In this document: positions 11,335-25,259 of the stretch, piece by piece
Layout: each line of letters opens with the position of its first letter
How positions within the stretch are numbered: the stretch's first letter is position 1
Assembly (NCBI GenBank): GCA_000697335.1
Contig: JNEM01006077.1
Span: 1-46,014, forward strand
Reading direction: 5' to 3'
From: Conidiobolus incongruus B7586
Lineage: Eukaryota; Entomophthoromycota; Entomophthoromycetes; Entomophthorales; Conidiobolaceae
Length of the DNA stretch: 46,014 nt
Notes under the pieces: generated by a model
What the model was told of the DNA's origin: nothing
Database searches by the model: none
Seen by the model: the letters and a program-made list of their open reading frames with translations, nothing else
Program-made: the position numbers and the translations under genes

Positions 11335-13995
11335 TTCAATATAATCATTAACTCGCATTTCTGTGATATTTCCTTAAATATCATAAAATATAACATATTC
11401 TACCACAATAATTTAGTTTTATTAATAAATCAATATATTGAAACTATATGGTTCTATATCTTTTTTAATGTAATAAAATTATTTGAAATTAACATTCATT
11501 TTGTAATTAAATTAAATTTAAATACCCAGTAATAAAATAAAATAATTGTAATATAATTAAAATTTATGAATTAATAATTTTAATTAGAAATTATGAAAAA
11601 GTTTAAAATAATTTTATTAATCAAAAAAAATATATGAAAATTATAAAAATAATTTGACAAAATATAATACCTTATTTTTAGTTATATCTTGAACTAAAAT
11701 AATTATGGGAAATTAGATAAATCACTAACAGAATACAGAATGAATAAAGTGTTTTTAATGATTAATAAAAGATTGATGAGCAAATTCACTGTTGAATTGA
11801 TGACTTTATTTATATTATATCCTGGTGTATTATAAAATGCAAAGGGAAAAAGTGTTAAAGTTTTAAATTTATTTTGAAATTTTTGTTATATATATATTAG
11901 CAATTACAAATTTGAAATTAAGGATTTTAAGTGTTTTACATTAAATAAAGAACCTACTTGTAATTATCTAATCATTTTTAAATATTTAGTTGAGCTCAAT
12001 AACGAATATTTTTATAAGAAATTATTAATTAATATAACTATATATATTTATATATTCAATATACAAACTTAATGAAGTTGCATTCTTTGAATATAATTCA
12101 AAATCAATATATTATCATATTCTAAATGTATAATGTGATATGTGGATGTTGTAGGGTTATTCAATCATAATGTTAATACGTAATATGATATCTTTCAATT
12201 TGATAGTCTTATTTTGAACTTTAGGCAGAATAATATCATAATTACTAATCAAATCAAGTTAATCAGTGAATTAAATTTTGGTAATAATATTTTATCAATT
12301 TCTGATATCTATTTTAATTTAATAAATAATGATTCAATAATATTATGATTCCTAATAGATCTATTATGATTTGTACAACTCATAAACTCATATATACCAA
12401 TTTTTAAATGAATAGTTTACCATAGTCTCCCTCTTAGGTTATATTCACCTTACTAATATAAATAATAAAAGAAAATATTGTAAATAAAGGTATTATTTCA
12501 TATTATATACTAAATTAAGAAATGATCCGTATTTCTTCATTTAATTAAAAATCAGTTCATAAATTAAGAAGAGAATTTTATTATATTAAAGCTTGAATTA
12601 TACCTTTTTGAACGATTGATTACCAATATGAAAAAATACCTCAATTAAAATATTAATATTGTATCCAATATACAATATAACTTGTGTCAAGAAGTAACCA
12701 GACTTGTAAAATTTCATTTTGAGACAAGTATAAAATAAAACCGGTTATTGAAATATACTATTATAAATTTATTAGTTGAGATATATTAATAATTTCAAAA
12801 AGAAATTGAATGGAGAAAGGTATATAGGAGAATCAAAGCTAGAATTATCAAATAATATACTTAGGATTCCGATTATCTTTAATATTTAAATTATTCAAAA
12901 TACATTTTAATGTTAGGATATTATACTATATTATAGTTTACTTATATTATTAAAATTTAATCTATATATTGAAAAAACGTATGAATTGGAAGTATGTGTA
13001 ATCTCATACTAGAAATTTTGGTAAATTCAGTTTATAGTTTTTTTTCAGTAGATTAACAGAATCTGATTATTCTTTCATATAACTAATAAAATTATCTAAA
13101 TAATGATTTCATTTTATTGCAAACTATGTAAATTCTACTTAAATTGATAGATTTTTCTATTTATTATATCATTTATTTAACCATATATTTCATTTAAAAA
13201 ATTATGTATGATTTCAACCTCAATATGCAATATCAAAATTTTCATATGCTGGATTAAATAACATTATCAAATATATATATATTATTTAGATTTTAGTTTT
13301 AAATAAAAATGATATTTGAAACAAATTTTGTTAATAAGAAAATAATATATATCTGCCTTACTTAAAGCTTAGTATGGACTTAAAACTATTGGCTATTTAA
13401 CTAAGTAAAATATTTCTTCAAAATATTAAAATATTCATAATAATAATTTGAATAATTTGAAATTTGTGTGGTTTTGATTTTTAAAACAAATTGAATTATA
13501 TCTAATTTAGCATTGATATTGGGTTTATAATAATATATTCAGACAAGATTTTAATCAATATGAAAATAGTTATAACTTTTTAATATAAATTATATTTTTT
13601 AGCTAAAATATCTTTTAATATATCTAATCAGTTTATCTGCCCATCGTAATAGTATAATCATTTGTTTTGATTTATTATTATATTAAATAAGTTTATCAGA
13701 AAATCAAATTTCTTTGAGATAAAGATTATTTCAAATTACTCTAATTTTAATATTTGAAAATCCAAGATTTTTATTTAATTATAATAATATTTAAAAATCA
13801 TAGATTAAACCAATATTATCGTTATCGAATATATTAAAATTGTAATATTTTAATATAATTAATTAATACATAATGATCAATAAATCTAAAAATGTTGCAG
13901 TATTGATTATACAATATATTTGAGATATTGAATTATTTGAGCTTGTGCTTGACTGGAATTAAATTTGTTTAATAAATTTTTCACAATAATAATTG

Positions 13996-13997
<2 letters not shown>

Positions 13998-14028
<31 letters not shown>
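13998..14028. repeat. (AT)n microsatellite
   Basis: About 15 uninterrupted AT units read directly from the sequence. Confidence 0.9.
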
Positions 14029-14029
<1 letters not shown>

Positions 14030-15904
14030 CAAAATTATCTAAGATCAAAATATAGTATTAAAATTTGAGACAAAAGTGTGTTTATGTATTTTTGAAAAGA
14101 TTCAATAGAATTTGAAATTCGATATAGGCTTTTGAAATATTATTATCTGATGTTACCCTGAAATTTACAACGTTAAAATCAGCAAACTCTATAATATGAT
14201 GTTGAAAAATGTATTAGATGGATTATTTATCAAATATTCTCAAAAATCGATATTATGAAAAAAATTACATATTAACACGTCTTTAACCTTTAAGACATAT
14301 TAATTAAATAGGCAAAATACTGTTAATAAAACGTTCCTATTTTTGACAAATTTGGTTATTTGGTTGAATTTAACATTGTTATTTAATTCATATATATATT
14401 TATCATAACTAACTTCTTTTTTATTTAAATTAATTGTCATTTTAATTTTACTATAATCAAAATAAGTTAATATGATGAGATTAAATTATATAAATAAAAA
14501 AATTAATTGAGATTACAAAAATTTATCTATATTTTAAAAGACTCATATATTTTGAGTTAATAAAAATATTCTATTGACTTAATAAAATTTTTCAATTATA
14601 TTTATTAATTATTTTCCTTTATAAAATATGAGAAAATATAAATTTTATTAATTCAAATAAGACTATTATTTTATATTAATGTTTAAATATATTGAAGTAA
14701 AATATCACACTATTTTGAATGCAATTAAACAATAATATAAATATATTATTTATCAATTTGTGCTAAAATATATAATGTATAGTAGAATATGATTTAAAAA
14801 TTAGAAATATTAATCAAAATCCATCATTTTATAATATATATGTAAATAATTATTTACTAATAAGATAACTTATGAACAAAACTTTTAATTCATTTAAATT
14901 TAAAAATAGTTTAAGTCTTAAAATATCAAATATTTAATATCTTATATTATTATTCATTTATATGTTATTTATTAGCATAGTAATCATTAACCAAAATATC
15001 ATTATTTTTACGGAATAATATATCAATATTATATATTATACTTTCGCACACATTAAAATTTAAAAATTATTTCTTATTATTTATATATAAATGATAATAT
15101 TCCAATAGTAATTGTTTAAAAATATTTAATTAAGTTTCTATATATATTCTATTTTATTATATTATAACTGAAATGAGTTTATAAAAATTTTTTTATACTA
15201 ATAATATATCAACAAAAAAATTAATGAACTGAATGCTAATAAAAATTATAAATTATTTATGTTTAATCAATCTATAAATAAATCTAAAATAAATTTCAAT
15301 AAAATAAAATCATATATATATTTAAAGAAAATATATCAATTAATGGTAAATTAATAGTATTAACACTTATTTGATATTTTTCCATATTCAATAATATTGA
15401 TTTTTATAAATTATCCATTGATTAAAAATAAAAGTATAAAGTTATATTATGAAAAGAATAAATATTTGATAAATTAATATATTATATTAAATATATAAGA
15501 ATAAGACTATAAAATAAAATGAATATAGGTAACTATTGATTACATGTAAATGTATTAATTTCAGAATCTAAATAAATCTTGAATCTCTATTATTCAAAAT
15601 ATAGTGTTAAAAGTATTATATAATATATATTATAATATCATAATAGATCAAAGATATTCACAGTATAATTTTTATATATGTTTAAATTCAAATTTAAAGT
15701 TACTGCGTTTAATAAAGGTGTCAGTGATATATTGAATTACTTTTATTACCTACAATATTTTGTTACATATTTATTGAATAGTATCAATCGGTTTAATTAC
15801 AATATTGAATTTGAAATACTTTGATCGTTAAGAATAATTTTCCAAAACTGTATAAGGATTGAAAATAATTTAAAGTATTATGTAATAGATTCAATAACAG
15901 TCTT

Positions 15905-15930
15905 AATATATATATATATATATATATATT
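15905..15930. repeat. (AT)n microsatellite
   Basis: About 12-13 AT units, read directly. Confidence 0.9.
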
Positions 15931-17971
15931 GGGTTTTCCATATATTCATAATGAATCAACCAAAATATCAATTTTTTGATATATTCCTATTAAATCACCA
16001 AATCAAAACACTAATTGAAAAAAATTAAATCAATTGTGATTTTTAAAAAATATATTAAATAAAAAATAATTAGCTTAATTATTGATATAAATGTAATATA
16101 CTTCAGATAATTATATACTATATATCAAAACTAAAATTTCCAAATACAGCCTATATATCCATTTTGTACAGTTCGAAAAAGGAAATACCTTTTTTAAAAT
16201 CCTTAGTATTTGAATAATTGATGAGTTGAAAATTATTACCTATAAAATTCAGAAGAAAAATATTGATACATAAATATATCATCATTCAAATTTTATATAA
16301 ATATTTATTAAAGTAATTATAATATAAAAATTTTAATATCAAATACGTAATAATTTCTTTTATGAAATTAATTAAAAATATCGGGTATTATTACCAAATA
16401 AAATTTAAAAGACATATTTTAAAAATGCATATATCACTTATTTGAATTAAAAATCATTGAACTATTAAATTTTTAATATTAAGTAAGCAAATTAGATATA
16501 TTGATTTCAAAATTGATGTTGGAACTGGAAATCTAGCGAAAATTTGATAAATATGCAAACTGGTCCACAAATGGAATATTTTAATTATTGGATTGATTTT
16601 AAAAATATTATTATAAAAATATATTTTATAATATGAAAAATAAACCTAATATTATAATATGATAAGTTCTCAATTGTATTAAATAATTATGAATAATAAT
16701 AAAATATAATTTATGCAATCAATTCTAATTAAATATTAAAATAATTAACATAAAAAAAATAATGTTTAAAATATTACTTAAATAAGTTATATAATTATTT
16801 AAGATGACGTCAAGTTCAATAATAATAAACAAATAAAAGGAATAATAAACAATATAAAAGAAATAAATATTACCAAAAAATCATGAGGAATAAAAATATT
16901 GGCCAATAATAAACCAAAATTGAAGCTTAAATTAGAATAATATTTAAATAAAAATTGGTATATGAATTTCTCATTCTACAAATATTAAAATTTAATCCTG
17001 AAAGCTTTAATCTTTATATATATATGTATAATATTTGGTAATATTAAACAGTTTTTAAGATAAGTTTTCACAGAAAAAAAAGAAAAATTAAGAACCAAAA
17101 TTTTATTCACATTTATAGTAAATTATTAAAATTATTTATTAAATTTATATATATTTTTATTAATTGTAAAAAAAACAACAAATTAAAATTCAAAAAAAAT
17201 TTTTTTTTGAACAGTTTTATAAATTAATGATAATAATAATAATAATTTATTATTATTTATAACTCTATATTATATGATTTCATTTTGTCTTACCAAGGGA
17301 TTTGAAATAATTATTTTCTTCATATAGGAATCTATCATATGATAATTTTTTGAATAAGCGATAGTTTTTAAATTTAGATAAATGGTGCCGAGAGCTATAC
17401 TTAATATAGAAATTTTTGGCTATGTTAGAACTAGATTGATTCTAATATATTTTTTAGGCAAATCGAATGATTGATTCACCAATTGTAAAGTGGACCACCA
17501 AGGGGTTAAATCTGTAATTCATATATTTATTTAATATTGATTCAAGCTTATTCAAGTTTTTGATTCTGAATTTACTTATTATTACATTTATGAAATGCTT
17601 AATGAAGTATTAATTGAGAATTAGGATATTGTGGATGATATCATTAGATCATGATGATATTCGAATGATACTTGGTTCTGCTGATGGATGAAGTTAGTCT
17701 TTTTCCAATACATTTTATGCTAATTATCAAAGATTCATCATAGTACATTACCATTAATTGATTAATGACTAGCATTTTTAAAATTTATTATTAAAAAAAG
17801 TTTTTGTTACATTAAGCGAATTTGTAAGTGGTTGTGAGGTGGGATTAATTGAGATTTATCCAAGGTTTTTCCTTAGCCAATTATTCCTATTCGTCAGAAT
17901 TCAGCTTACATCATCATTTATAGTGTGATATAATTCAAGTGACTGGGACTTTCTTCCAATGTGGGATTATA

Positions 17972-18709
17972 TTATGAACTATGATTCGTTTTATCCAATG
18001 GCTCGGTTAATCGGGTCATAGAATGTGAGGTGGCAGCACTCTTGGAGTATGGAAATAGTTGATCAAAATTGGGATCCTTGATCTTTTGGTTAGTACTGTT
18101 AGGCTGTTGGCTATTTTGACTGATCATCTGCTTTTTTCTTCCCTGTCTCCTATTTTGGAACCAAATCTGCACTGATCGATCAGATAAGCCCAATTTAGCG
18201 GCAATAGACGATCTCACTTCGCTTGTTGGAAAGTTATTTATTTCAAAGATTTTTTCCAGCTCTTTAACTTGTGCTTGACTGATAAATGTACGCTTATTCC
18301 TGGGCTTTCCTTTGGGAACAGACTGGATCGAATATGGAAATAGAGTGGCGGAAAATTCTCTTGGTATGGATCTATGCAGTGGTGTAACCATTGGATGCTC
18401 AGAATTTGGTTTATTGCTCTTTTCTTGAGCTTGATATTTTTCAAATGTTTGAAGAGATTGGCGCTGAGTGTAGTTAGGTGTTGAATGAGCTAACGGTATT
18501 TCTTGGGGTAAGGGATACGATGTCATATTAGCATTATACCAATTGTGAATTTGGGAGGGATGGTAAGAATGCGTATGATGAGAATCAAGGTAAGATATAC
18601 CTGGTAGTTGGTGTTGGTTGGTGTTTGAAGACTGATTTGAAGGAAAAGGAACAGGAGCAGTAGTGGAAGAGTGTAAATGAGAAGTTGATAAAATATGATG
18701 GAAATCCAT
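17972..18709 (-). CDS. Homeodomain transcription factor (60-residue, non-TALE class)
   Basis: Single-exon frame of 245 residues starting at the ATG complementary to 18707-18709; the longer open frame begins only with a TTG at 18721. The homeodomain is at residues ~136-195 (bases ~18125-18304). Counting from its first Pro gives L16, F20, W48, F49, Q50, N51 and R53, with the helix-3 core VQIWFQNRR and a basic tail (RKK); position 8 is Ile rather than the usual Phe/Tyr. N51 and R53 are the invariant DNA contacts, and Q50 predicts a TAAT-type site. The spacing lacks the three-residue TALE insertion. The N-terminal half is His/Ser/Pro/Asn-rich and looks disordered, and the C-terminal tail is Asn/Gln/Ser-rich. 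Fungal relatives (Pho2, Yox1, Phx1 type) control nutrient, cell-cycle or stationary-phase genes; which of these applies cannot be told. It stands alone in AT-rich DNA with no divergent partner. Confidence 0.93.
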   Translation of the reverse strand: MDFHHILSTSHLHSSTTAPVPFPSNQSSNTNQHQLPGISYLDSHHTHSYHPSQIHNWYNANMTSYPLPQEIPLAHSTPNYTQRQSLQTFEKYQAQEKSNKPNSEHPMVTPLHRSIPREFSATLFPYSIQSVPKGKPRNKRTFISQAQVKELEKIFEINNFPTSEVRSSIAAKLGLSDRSVQIWFQNRRQGRKKQMISQNSQQPNSTNQKIKDPNFDQLFPYSKSAATSHSMTRLTEPLDKTNHSS

Positions 18710-19740
18710 TAATATAAACAATTAAAATATACACATATACGCATAAAAATACGTATCAAAAATTAAATTACGAAAAACTATAGTTCAACCTGAAAAATGA
18801 GTGCTATTTATACTTTTTGATAAATTATGAAAATAAATAAAAATTCAGCATTCGGAATATTTCAATGTTAATCCAAATTTTTTTATCCATATTAAGGTAT
18901 TAGTAAGCCAATGACCATTCAAGTTTAATGAAAATGTTTCATTATTATTCATTAACATATCATTTATAGCCAATATAGTTCATTTATTGCAATATAGATT
19001 TGAAAATGTATACACTTGTTTATAACTAATTAAATTTATTACGAACATATTATCAAATCAAATTTATGATTTATTTACTATGATAGAATTATTAATCTTA
19101 TCAATCCTAAGAGTTTTAAGTTGGATAAAAAAAGTAGTTAACTATCTCAATAAGTATAAATTAATTGCCACTTTTCTCTATGTATTAAAAATGCCAATAA
19201 CTAAAAGCTTGAATCCACATTAAATTTGAATAAATTCAATCCACTTTTTTTCTTGAGTTCTCACAAAAATAAAAAAATATATATATATATTATCAATTCA
19301 TAAAAAAATAAATTGTTTAAAATTTATATCAGTATTAAGTCATTTCAGAATAATTGATCAAGTTCTTTAAAATGAAGATTAACTAATTTCTATATATTGA
19401 AATTATTATTAATAATATAAATCTAATTATGTACTAATAACATATATTCATTAACTGATTAATTATTTCTAAATTCATATCTAAAAAGTGATAACTTAAT
19501 AATCAATTATATTTATATATCATTAAAATGAATATTTGGCATATGAGCAATTAAATCATAATCATCCTTTGATATAATTATAATTTATTTGTATTCAAAT
19601 TTGCAAAACAATTTATTTACATCACAAAAAATACAAGCTTAATTGTTTGAATATTTGAATAATATTTTAAATGTAGTACTCCTTTATATTAACCATATTT
19701 GATAGTATACTTAAGAGTGATACAGTGATGTTTTATTAAT

Positions 19741-20330
19741 AAATACCAGCTGTAATTGTGGGAGGGAATAGACTTTTAGAGCTTAAACGAGAAACCTCCA
19801 GTGGTAAACGATAGGTTACCACGAAGTTAGGGGAAATTAATGGGGTTCAGCAAATGAGGTGAAAACAGCTTGCTGTGAATCGGGTTCTTCGAGTAAAGTA
19901 AATATCTCACGCTCGTCACGACTCAATACTTTTGTGAGGATTACGAGGAAAACTTAGAGACTGGATACTTTTGAAATGAAGATAAGAGATATGTTTATTA
20001 GCTCATACATGATAATCTTATATTAGCTTTTATTGTTGATTTTTATGGATAGGAATGGCTCAGTGACAGAAAGGAACACAACCACCCAGTTCAGGAAATG
20101 GGTGTTCTCTAATGTGACTTCTCGATTCAGTGTGATAATCGCAATTTCTTGAGTGATTGACAAGATTATCTCCCATCATAAGCATAATTTAGAGTTATAA
20201 GTTTGTAATTCGTAAGTAATTGAAAATGGTAGCATAAATATTGACTTCGACTGTTTCTAGTAATGCTATTTCCGGAGCTTAACACTAAAATGGAAAGTAT
20301 TACCCGCACTTGATCATGTTCAATAACCAT
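19741..20330. other. Unclassified higher-GC island in AT-rich DNA
   Basis: About 590 bp with much higher G+C and sequence complexity than its surroundings, with sharp edges, no long ORF in any frame, and no tRNA or rRNA hallmark that I recognise. Contrast of this kind elsewhere in the window marks genes, dead genes or mobile-element remnants, so a decayed insertion or an RNA gene are both possible. Confidence 0.35.
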
Positions 20331-23300
20331 AAAATACATTCCAATGATTATATCAAATATTACTACTAATATTAACCATGTTTTTATGAATATTTATTGC
20401 TTTATGATTTAATTATGTATTCAAAATAATTTTTATTTTACTAAATACTAATTTTATCAACGCTATTATATAACTCTATAAGTTTATTTTATTCAAGTCA
20501 AATAGAAATCAGAATAATATAATATATAATATTATCAAAGTATTCATAATATTTCAAAGGTGAAAAAAATTCTTTCTAGGTTAAATACTCGCCAAGTTGC
20601 AAAATATTCTATAATACAAGTTGAATAATTGAAATGGGTATAATCGCGTGAAATATTCCTAATCTTGAATTAATTTCACCTTTTCATATATTAATAGTCC
20701 CTCTCTTATTGATCAAATTGGATTATGATTTGGTTAAAATTATGATTGTTTGAATTAATACCAAATCCTATATTGATATATTGATTTTATAAATTCTGGG
20801 TTAATTATTATTAATGAATTTTTTGGTTTTGTTATATTGATATAGTAATTGTTAAAAATTTTTTTTGAAAACTTGATTCTTTTAAATTTTATTCTATATG
20901 GAATATTAATTATTTAATTGTCATAGTTTTTTTGATATTGTAGCTGATGTGATAATAAATCATTTAATCCATATTAATTACATTAAAGATCCATATCAAA
21001 TAACTAATGTTTGATATTATATTTTAATACCAATAATATAATACTTTTATGAATAGCAACCAATATTATCATTGCTATATTGAAAACCAATCATATAACG
21101 TTTTGTGAATAATGGCCAATCCTAATCCGAATGATATATTTATCGGAATTAAGCAATTGTGCTACATTATAAAATTTAGGAAATTAATTAACAACAATGA
21201 ATATCAATATAATGCAATAATCAATAAATCAAACTAGTATAATTACCCAAGCAAATATAAAAAATTTAACTCTGAATTTTTTATTAAGTTTTGCAAAAAT
21301 TTTTATTGCATATAATCTACATCTATTTGACAATTATGAATAATCAATTCTTTTTAAAATAAATTTACAAAATATTACCAATGATATAAATTATATAAAT
21401 TACAATAAATATGATAATATTATCATTTAGGGCTACATAAAATGATATGTTTTAAATAAAACAATGAAATTAAATATTCTATAAAATATTTCAAAAGAAA
21501 TAAAAATGAAAGATTTAAATTGGTAAATCATGTATTATAGCTAAACAGGGATAATCTAATTATTCACTTTCAACTTATTCAAAGCTATATAATGTAGGAA
21601 ATTTTATAAATACAAGTTTGTTTAAATAATTCAGCATAATTGTTAAACTTATAGATAATAATCGCTTTAAATCATTATCGATTAAGTTAAATATTATTTT
21701 TGTAGAATATTCAATTTTAATATTTTGAATTATTACTCTGTTTTGTATAATCACTGTAATCAATTTTTCCAATGCTTGATAATATTCTCAGCGAAAGTCT
21801 CATGAAAGCATTGCAATACAACTATAAAGTAGATATGTTGTAAAGTTTAGAATAAATTAATGTTTTTAATAATAAATATTGTGATTGATATCAAATTGAA
21901 AATTATTTAATTAATATAATAAATTTAGGAATTTTATGTACTATGACTCTTTAAATTAAAATTGATAAATAATTATTTTAATATAACTCTTAATGAATTC
22001 ATAATATAAAGTAATATTTTACCATAGGTAATCAGAAATAAGTTCCAAATTTTTTAAATTAAAATATTTTGGTATATAAATAACTGGTTATTAGGTAACA
22101 ATATCTGAATGAAATATCAACCATATTTTATTCTTTAGGTTTTGAAGAAGGTTGTATATAAAATAGAACATCTCAAACATTTTTTTATTAAATGATTATG
22201 TATTTATAAATAAGATCATAGTAGAAATTATACATAATAATCATATATCTTTAAAATCACCTATCAAATTTTATTGAATTCAAATAATTCCACCATTTCC
22301 GAAAAAAATTGTTCTTATTTTACCAGTTTTTTCAGCCAATAATTCAAATGTACTTGAATTATTTATGTTATTTTTGATTCCAATATTAATCATATTATAT
22401 TGCTTTTCAATCAAAAATAAGAGATATATGATGCTGAAACTAGCTGAATGCTCATTTTAACATGAATTATATAGTATATATAGATAGCAATTATTTATTA
22501 AATTTTTATTTTTGTTTCAGATAAATTTTTTAAATATGAGAAAATTATTTTTCAAAATACTAGTACCTATTATATAATATGAAATTATTTAATGTAATTT
22601 CAATAAAATTTTCAGATGAAATATTAAAGATCTTACTACTAAATGGAAAATGGAATAGAATTAATAGGAATTGCAGGGAGGTGAAAGAGACGATCTGATA
22701 TGAAATGATCCATATTAATTCGTTCACTTTTTTGGTAAATTTTAAATATATAAATACCAAAATATTATTACAAAAATTAATTAGAATAAATATGAATGTA
22801 ATTTAATAATCTAGAGTTTTTATATCGGAGGTATAGGTTCAAAGTTCAAATCATGGTCAGGATCGTTTTAATTTAATGATTGGTCTCATGATTAATAATT
22901 TATCTTAATACTAGTTTTTAATATTAATTCACTTGTTAATTTAATAGTGATTCATTTTGGGGAATACCTGTAGCCAATCAATATCTCTTAATAATATTAA
23001 TTGTATAAAATATTTAAGTTAGGTTATTTTATTAATATAATATTTTTCAATTTTATAGAATTATTGAAATAACTTATATAATACTTTGATATTTTAACTA
23101 AATTATGAGAAATGGTTAATATTAGCCATTTATCAAAGTTAAATAATATAATAACCCTAGTTAATGATAATAATAATAATACTATTAATTTAATAATTTT
23201 TCATTTTTTTCAATGATTAAAATTTTATATATTATAAATTTTGGAATTTTTGACTCTTTCTAACGCAAGTTCTATGCAAATTTTTATAGGTATTATAAGT

Positions 23301-24253
23301 ATAAATATTGAGATAAATGATTTTAATATGTTGGGAAATATGAAATATTGCAAAGGAGTTGGTATGATACTCCTTCTGAAATTAAATATCCAAGATTCAC
23401 GCATGCTTCAGCTCCGTAGTACAGTTGGTATACTAAGCATCGAATAGAGTTCTTACTAATCAATATGATGAGTATATAGAGTAGTAAACTAGAAGATTTT
23501 TCATTTTAATTCTGATTATTTTTAAACGATTCACTCTGATATATTATAGCTTGAGATAGAGATTAAGCAATGTAAAATTACAACTTAATGCTAGATTTCT
23601 AAGATTGACTAATAAATAGCGATAATTTTTGAATTTATATTAATTGATGATGAAATAATATATAGTCTTAGTATTGGTAATTATTTAGGATACTCTATAT
23701 CAATTTATTATCTATATGCATAACTGGTTTTGAAACTAAATATTTCTGTGTTTAATTTTATATTAAATAAGGTGACTAAGATTAGAGTAGTTAAAAATTT
23801 CAGTTCATATGACAAGTATTCAATATACTTTGTTTTTCTAAAGTAGTTAATGTAAAAATATAATTAATTTTTAACAAATCATGTACTAATATATATCTAT
23901 TTATATTTACAGGTATTCATTCCAATATTGATTTTATCTTGAAATATTTTATTATTTAAAATGCTACTAATTTTTCAAAATTGATTTGAATCTGAAAAAA
24001 AATTATTTTAAACATTATATGTCAATAAAAATATTTCCTTTAAAAGATATAATAGGAAGCTCTAGTTTGGTATTTTATATTGCTATATATTTATCCTTAG
24101 TTCATAAAGTATATTTAAAGACCTATACAAAAAGACTTTAGGATATTAAATTTTATATTCTATTGAAAATAATTGTACAAAGTTATGATTTTTAAATAGA
24201 TAATAAATAATTTAATATTTATTAATAAAGTGAGCAACTGATGATTATATTAT

Positions 24254-24254
24254 G

Positions 24255-24283
<29 letters not shown>
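24254..24283. repeat. (AT)n microsatellite
   Basis: About 15 AT units read directly. Confidence 0.9.
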
Positions 24284-24286
<3 letters not shown>

Positions 24287-25259
24287 AGTATAACTAGAAA
24301 ATTTCAAATAATTTATACGATAATAGTCTTAATATTGATTCAACTTACTAAAAGCACTAAAATATCTGAGACCAATTTGAGTGATTAGTAAATTAAATAA
24401 AATTTAAGTAAAAAAAAGTTTCAAATATTAACTAATTTGGATTTTATTTCTCAGTATTAAAAAATATCACTACAAACAGAAATTAATAAAAAGTGAAAAA
24501 AAGATTAATACTGAATGTCAACCAAATATATCTCATAATATTTATATTTATTTGAATTTTGAAGTCTTAAAAAATCAAAAAATTGAATATATTTTGTTAG
24601 ATTAAAATTAAATCAATAATGGTATTACTTTATTATTATTATTTAATGATATGTTGTTGTTTTTTGTAATATACTTTGTAAATAAAGATCGTTGTTGCAA
24701 AGGTACTCGTAATATGATTTAGTAAAGTATTTATTAATCATGCTCTTTAACGTTTAGGGACTGTATGTCTTAAACTTGTCTTACTATTGATATGTCGCAT
24801 CAGAATATCCAATTTCACACTTGTCCCTCTTTCTTTATTACTTGTGGTTTTAAACAATCTATTCAGTGAATGACATAGGATTTAATTAAAATCTAACAAA
24901 GAAAGCAAAGAGTATCATTCAATGATATATCGACAAAACCAATTTACATTAGGGAAAATATTGAATCAATTATCAAATCTGGACAGACAGATATTTTCAA
25001 AATGCAGGAATATTCATTTTATTAATTTTGTTAAGGAGACATACTCTTCCCAATATTTCTCAATACTCAAACAGTTAAAATGTCAAACTACTCACTCAAC
25101 CTTAAGCAATTTTATTATTCAATAAAATTCCCATAATAAATTTTCAAATATCAAAAAATCATAAAAATTATCTATTGAAATCGCTTTATTAGAATAAAAC
25201 CTGGAAATATATATATATATAATTGAAAAAAGAAAATCCAAATAGTAAAAAAAAAGGTT

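Larger units (their letters stand above)
11335..17971. other. Long gene-free AT-rich region
   Basis: About 6.6 kb with no ORF longer than chance and no domain, tRNA or rRNA signal. It contains (AT)n microsatellites (13998-14028, 15905-15930), an AAT/ATT run near 17225-17260 and A8/T9 tracts near 17195. The last ~700 bases (from about 17270) are slightly richer in G/C and probably include the 3' UTR and terminator of the homeobox gene. Confidence 0.6.
18710..25259. other. Gene-poor AT-rich region
   Basis: About 6.5 kb without a supported gene. It holds a more complex, higher-GC island at 19741-20330 (separate entry), an (AT)n run at 24254-24283, and many short composition-driven frames. A 67-codon ATG frame at 24922-25125 has no recognisable domain. 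The stretch at 24660-24900 is less AT-biased and could be regulatory sequence for the lactone-oxidase locus, but nothing specific is visible. Confidence 0.55.

Noticed and set aside
13998-14028. (AT)n runs considered as replication origin or CRISPR-like repeats
   Set aside because: Simple dinucleotide repeats without spacers or associated genes; expected in such AT-rich DNA.
16800-16812. CRE-like GATGACGTCAAG site
   Set aside because: A lone 8-mer far from any gene start; no support as a regulatory site.
22830-22870. GTTCAAATC sequence resembling a tRNA T-loop
   Set aside because: Flanking bases do not form a T-stem or acceptor stem.
23405-23470. tRNA-like start with a good box A (TAGTACAGTTGG)
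   Set aside because: No T-arm/box B at the right distance, and no anticodon stem can be folded; at most a degenerate tRNA-derived scrap.
24922-25125. 67-codon ATG ORF upstream of the lactone oxidase relic
   Set aside because: No recognisable domain, no match to the missing N-terminus of the oxidase, and length within chance for this composition.
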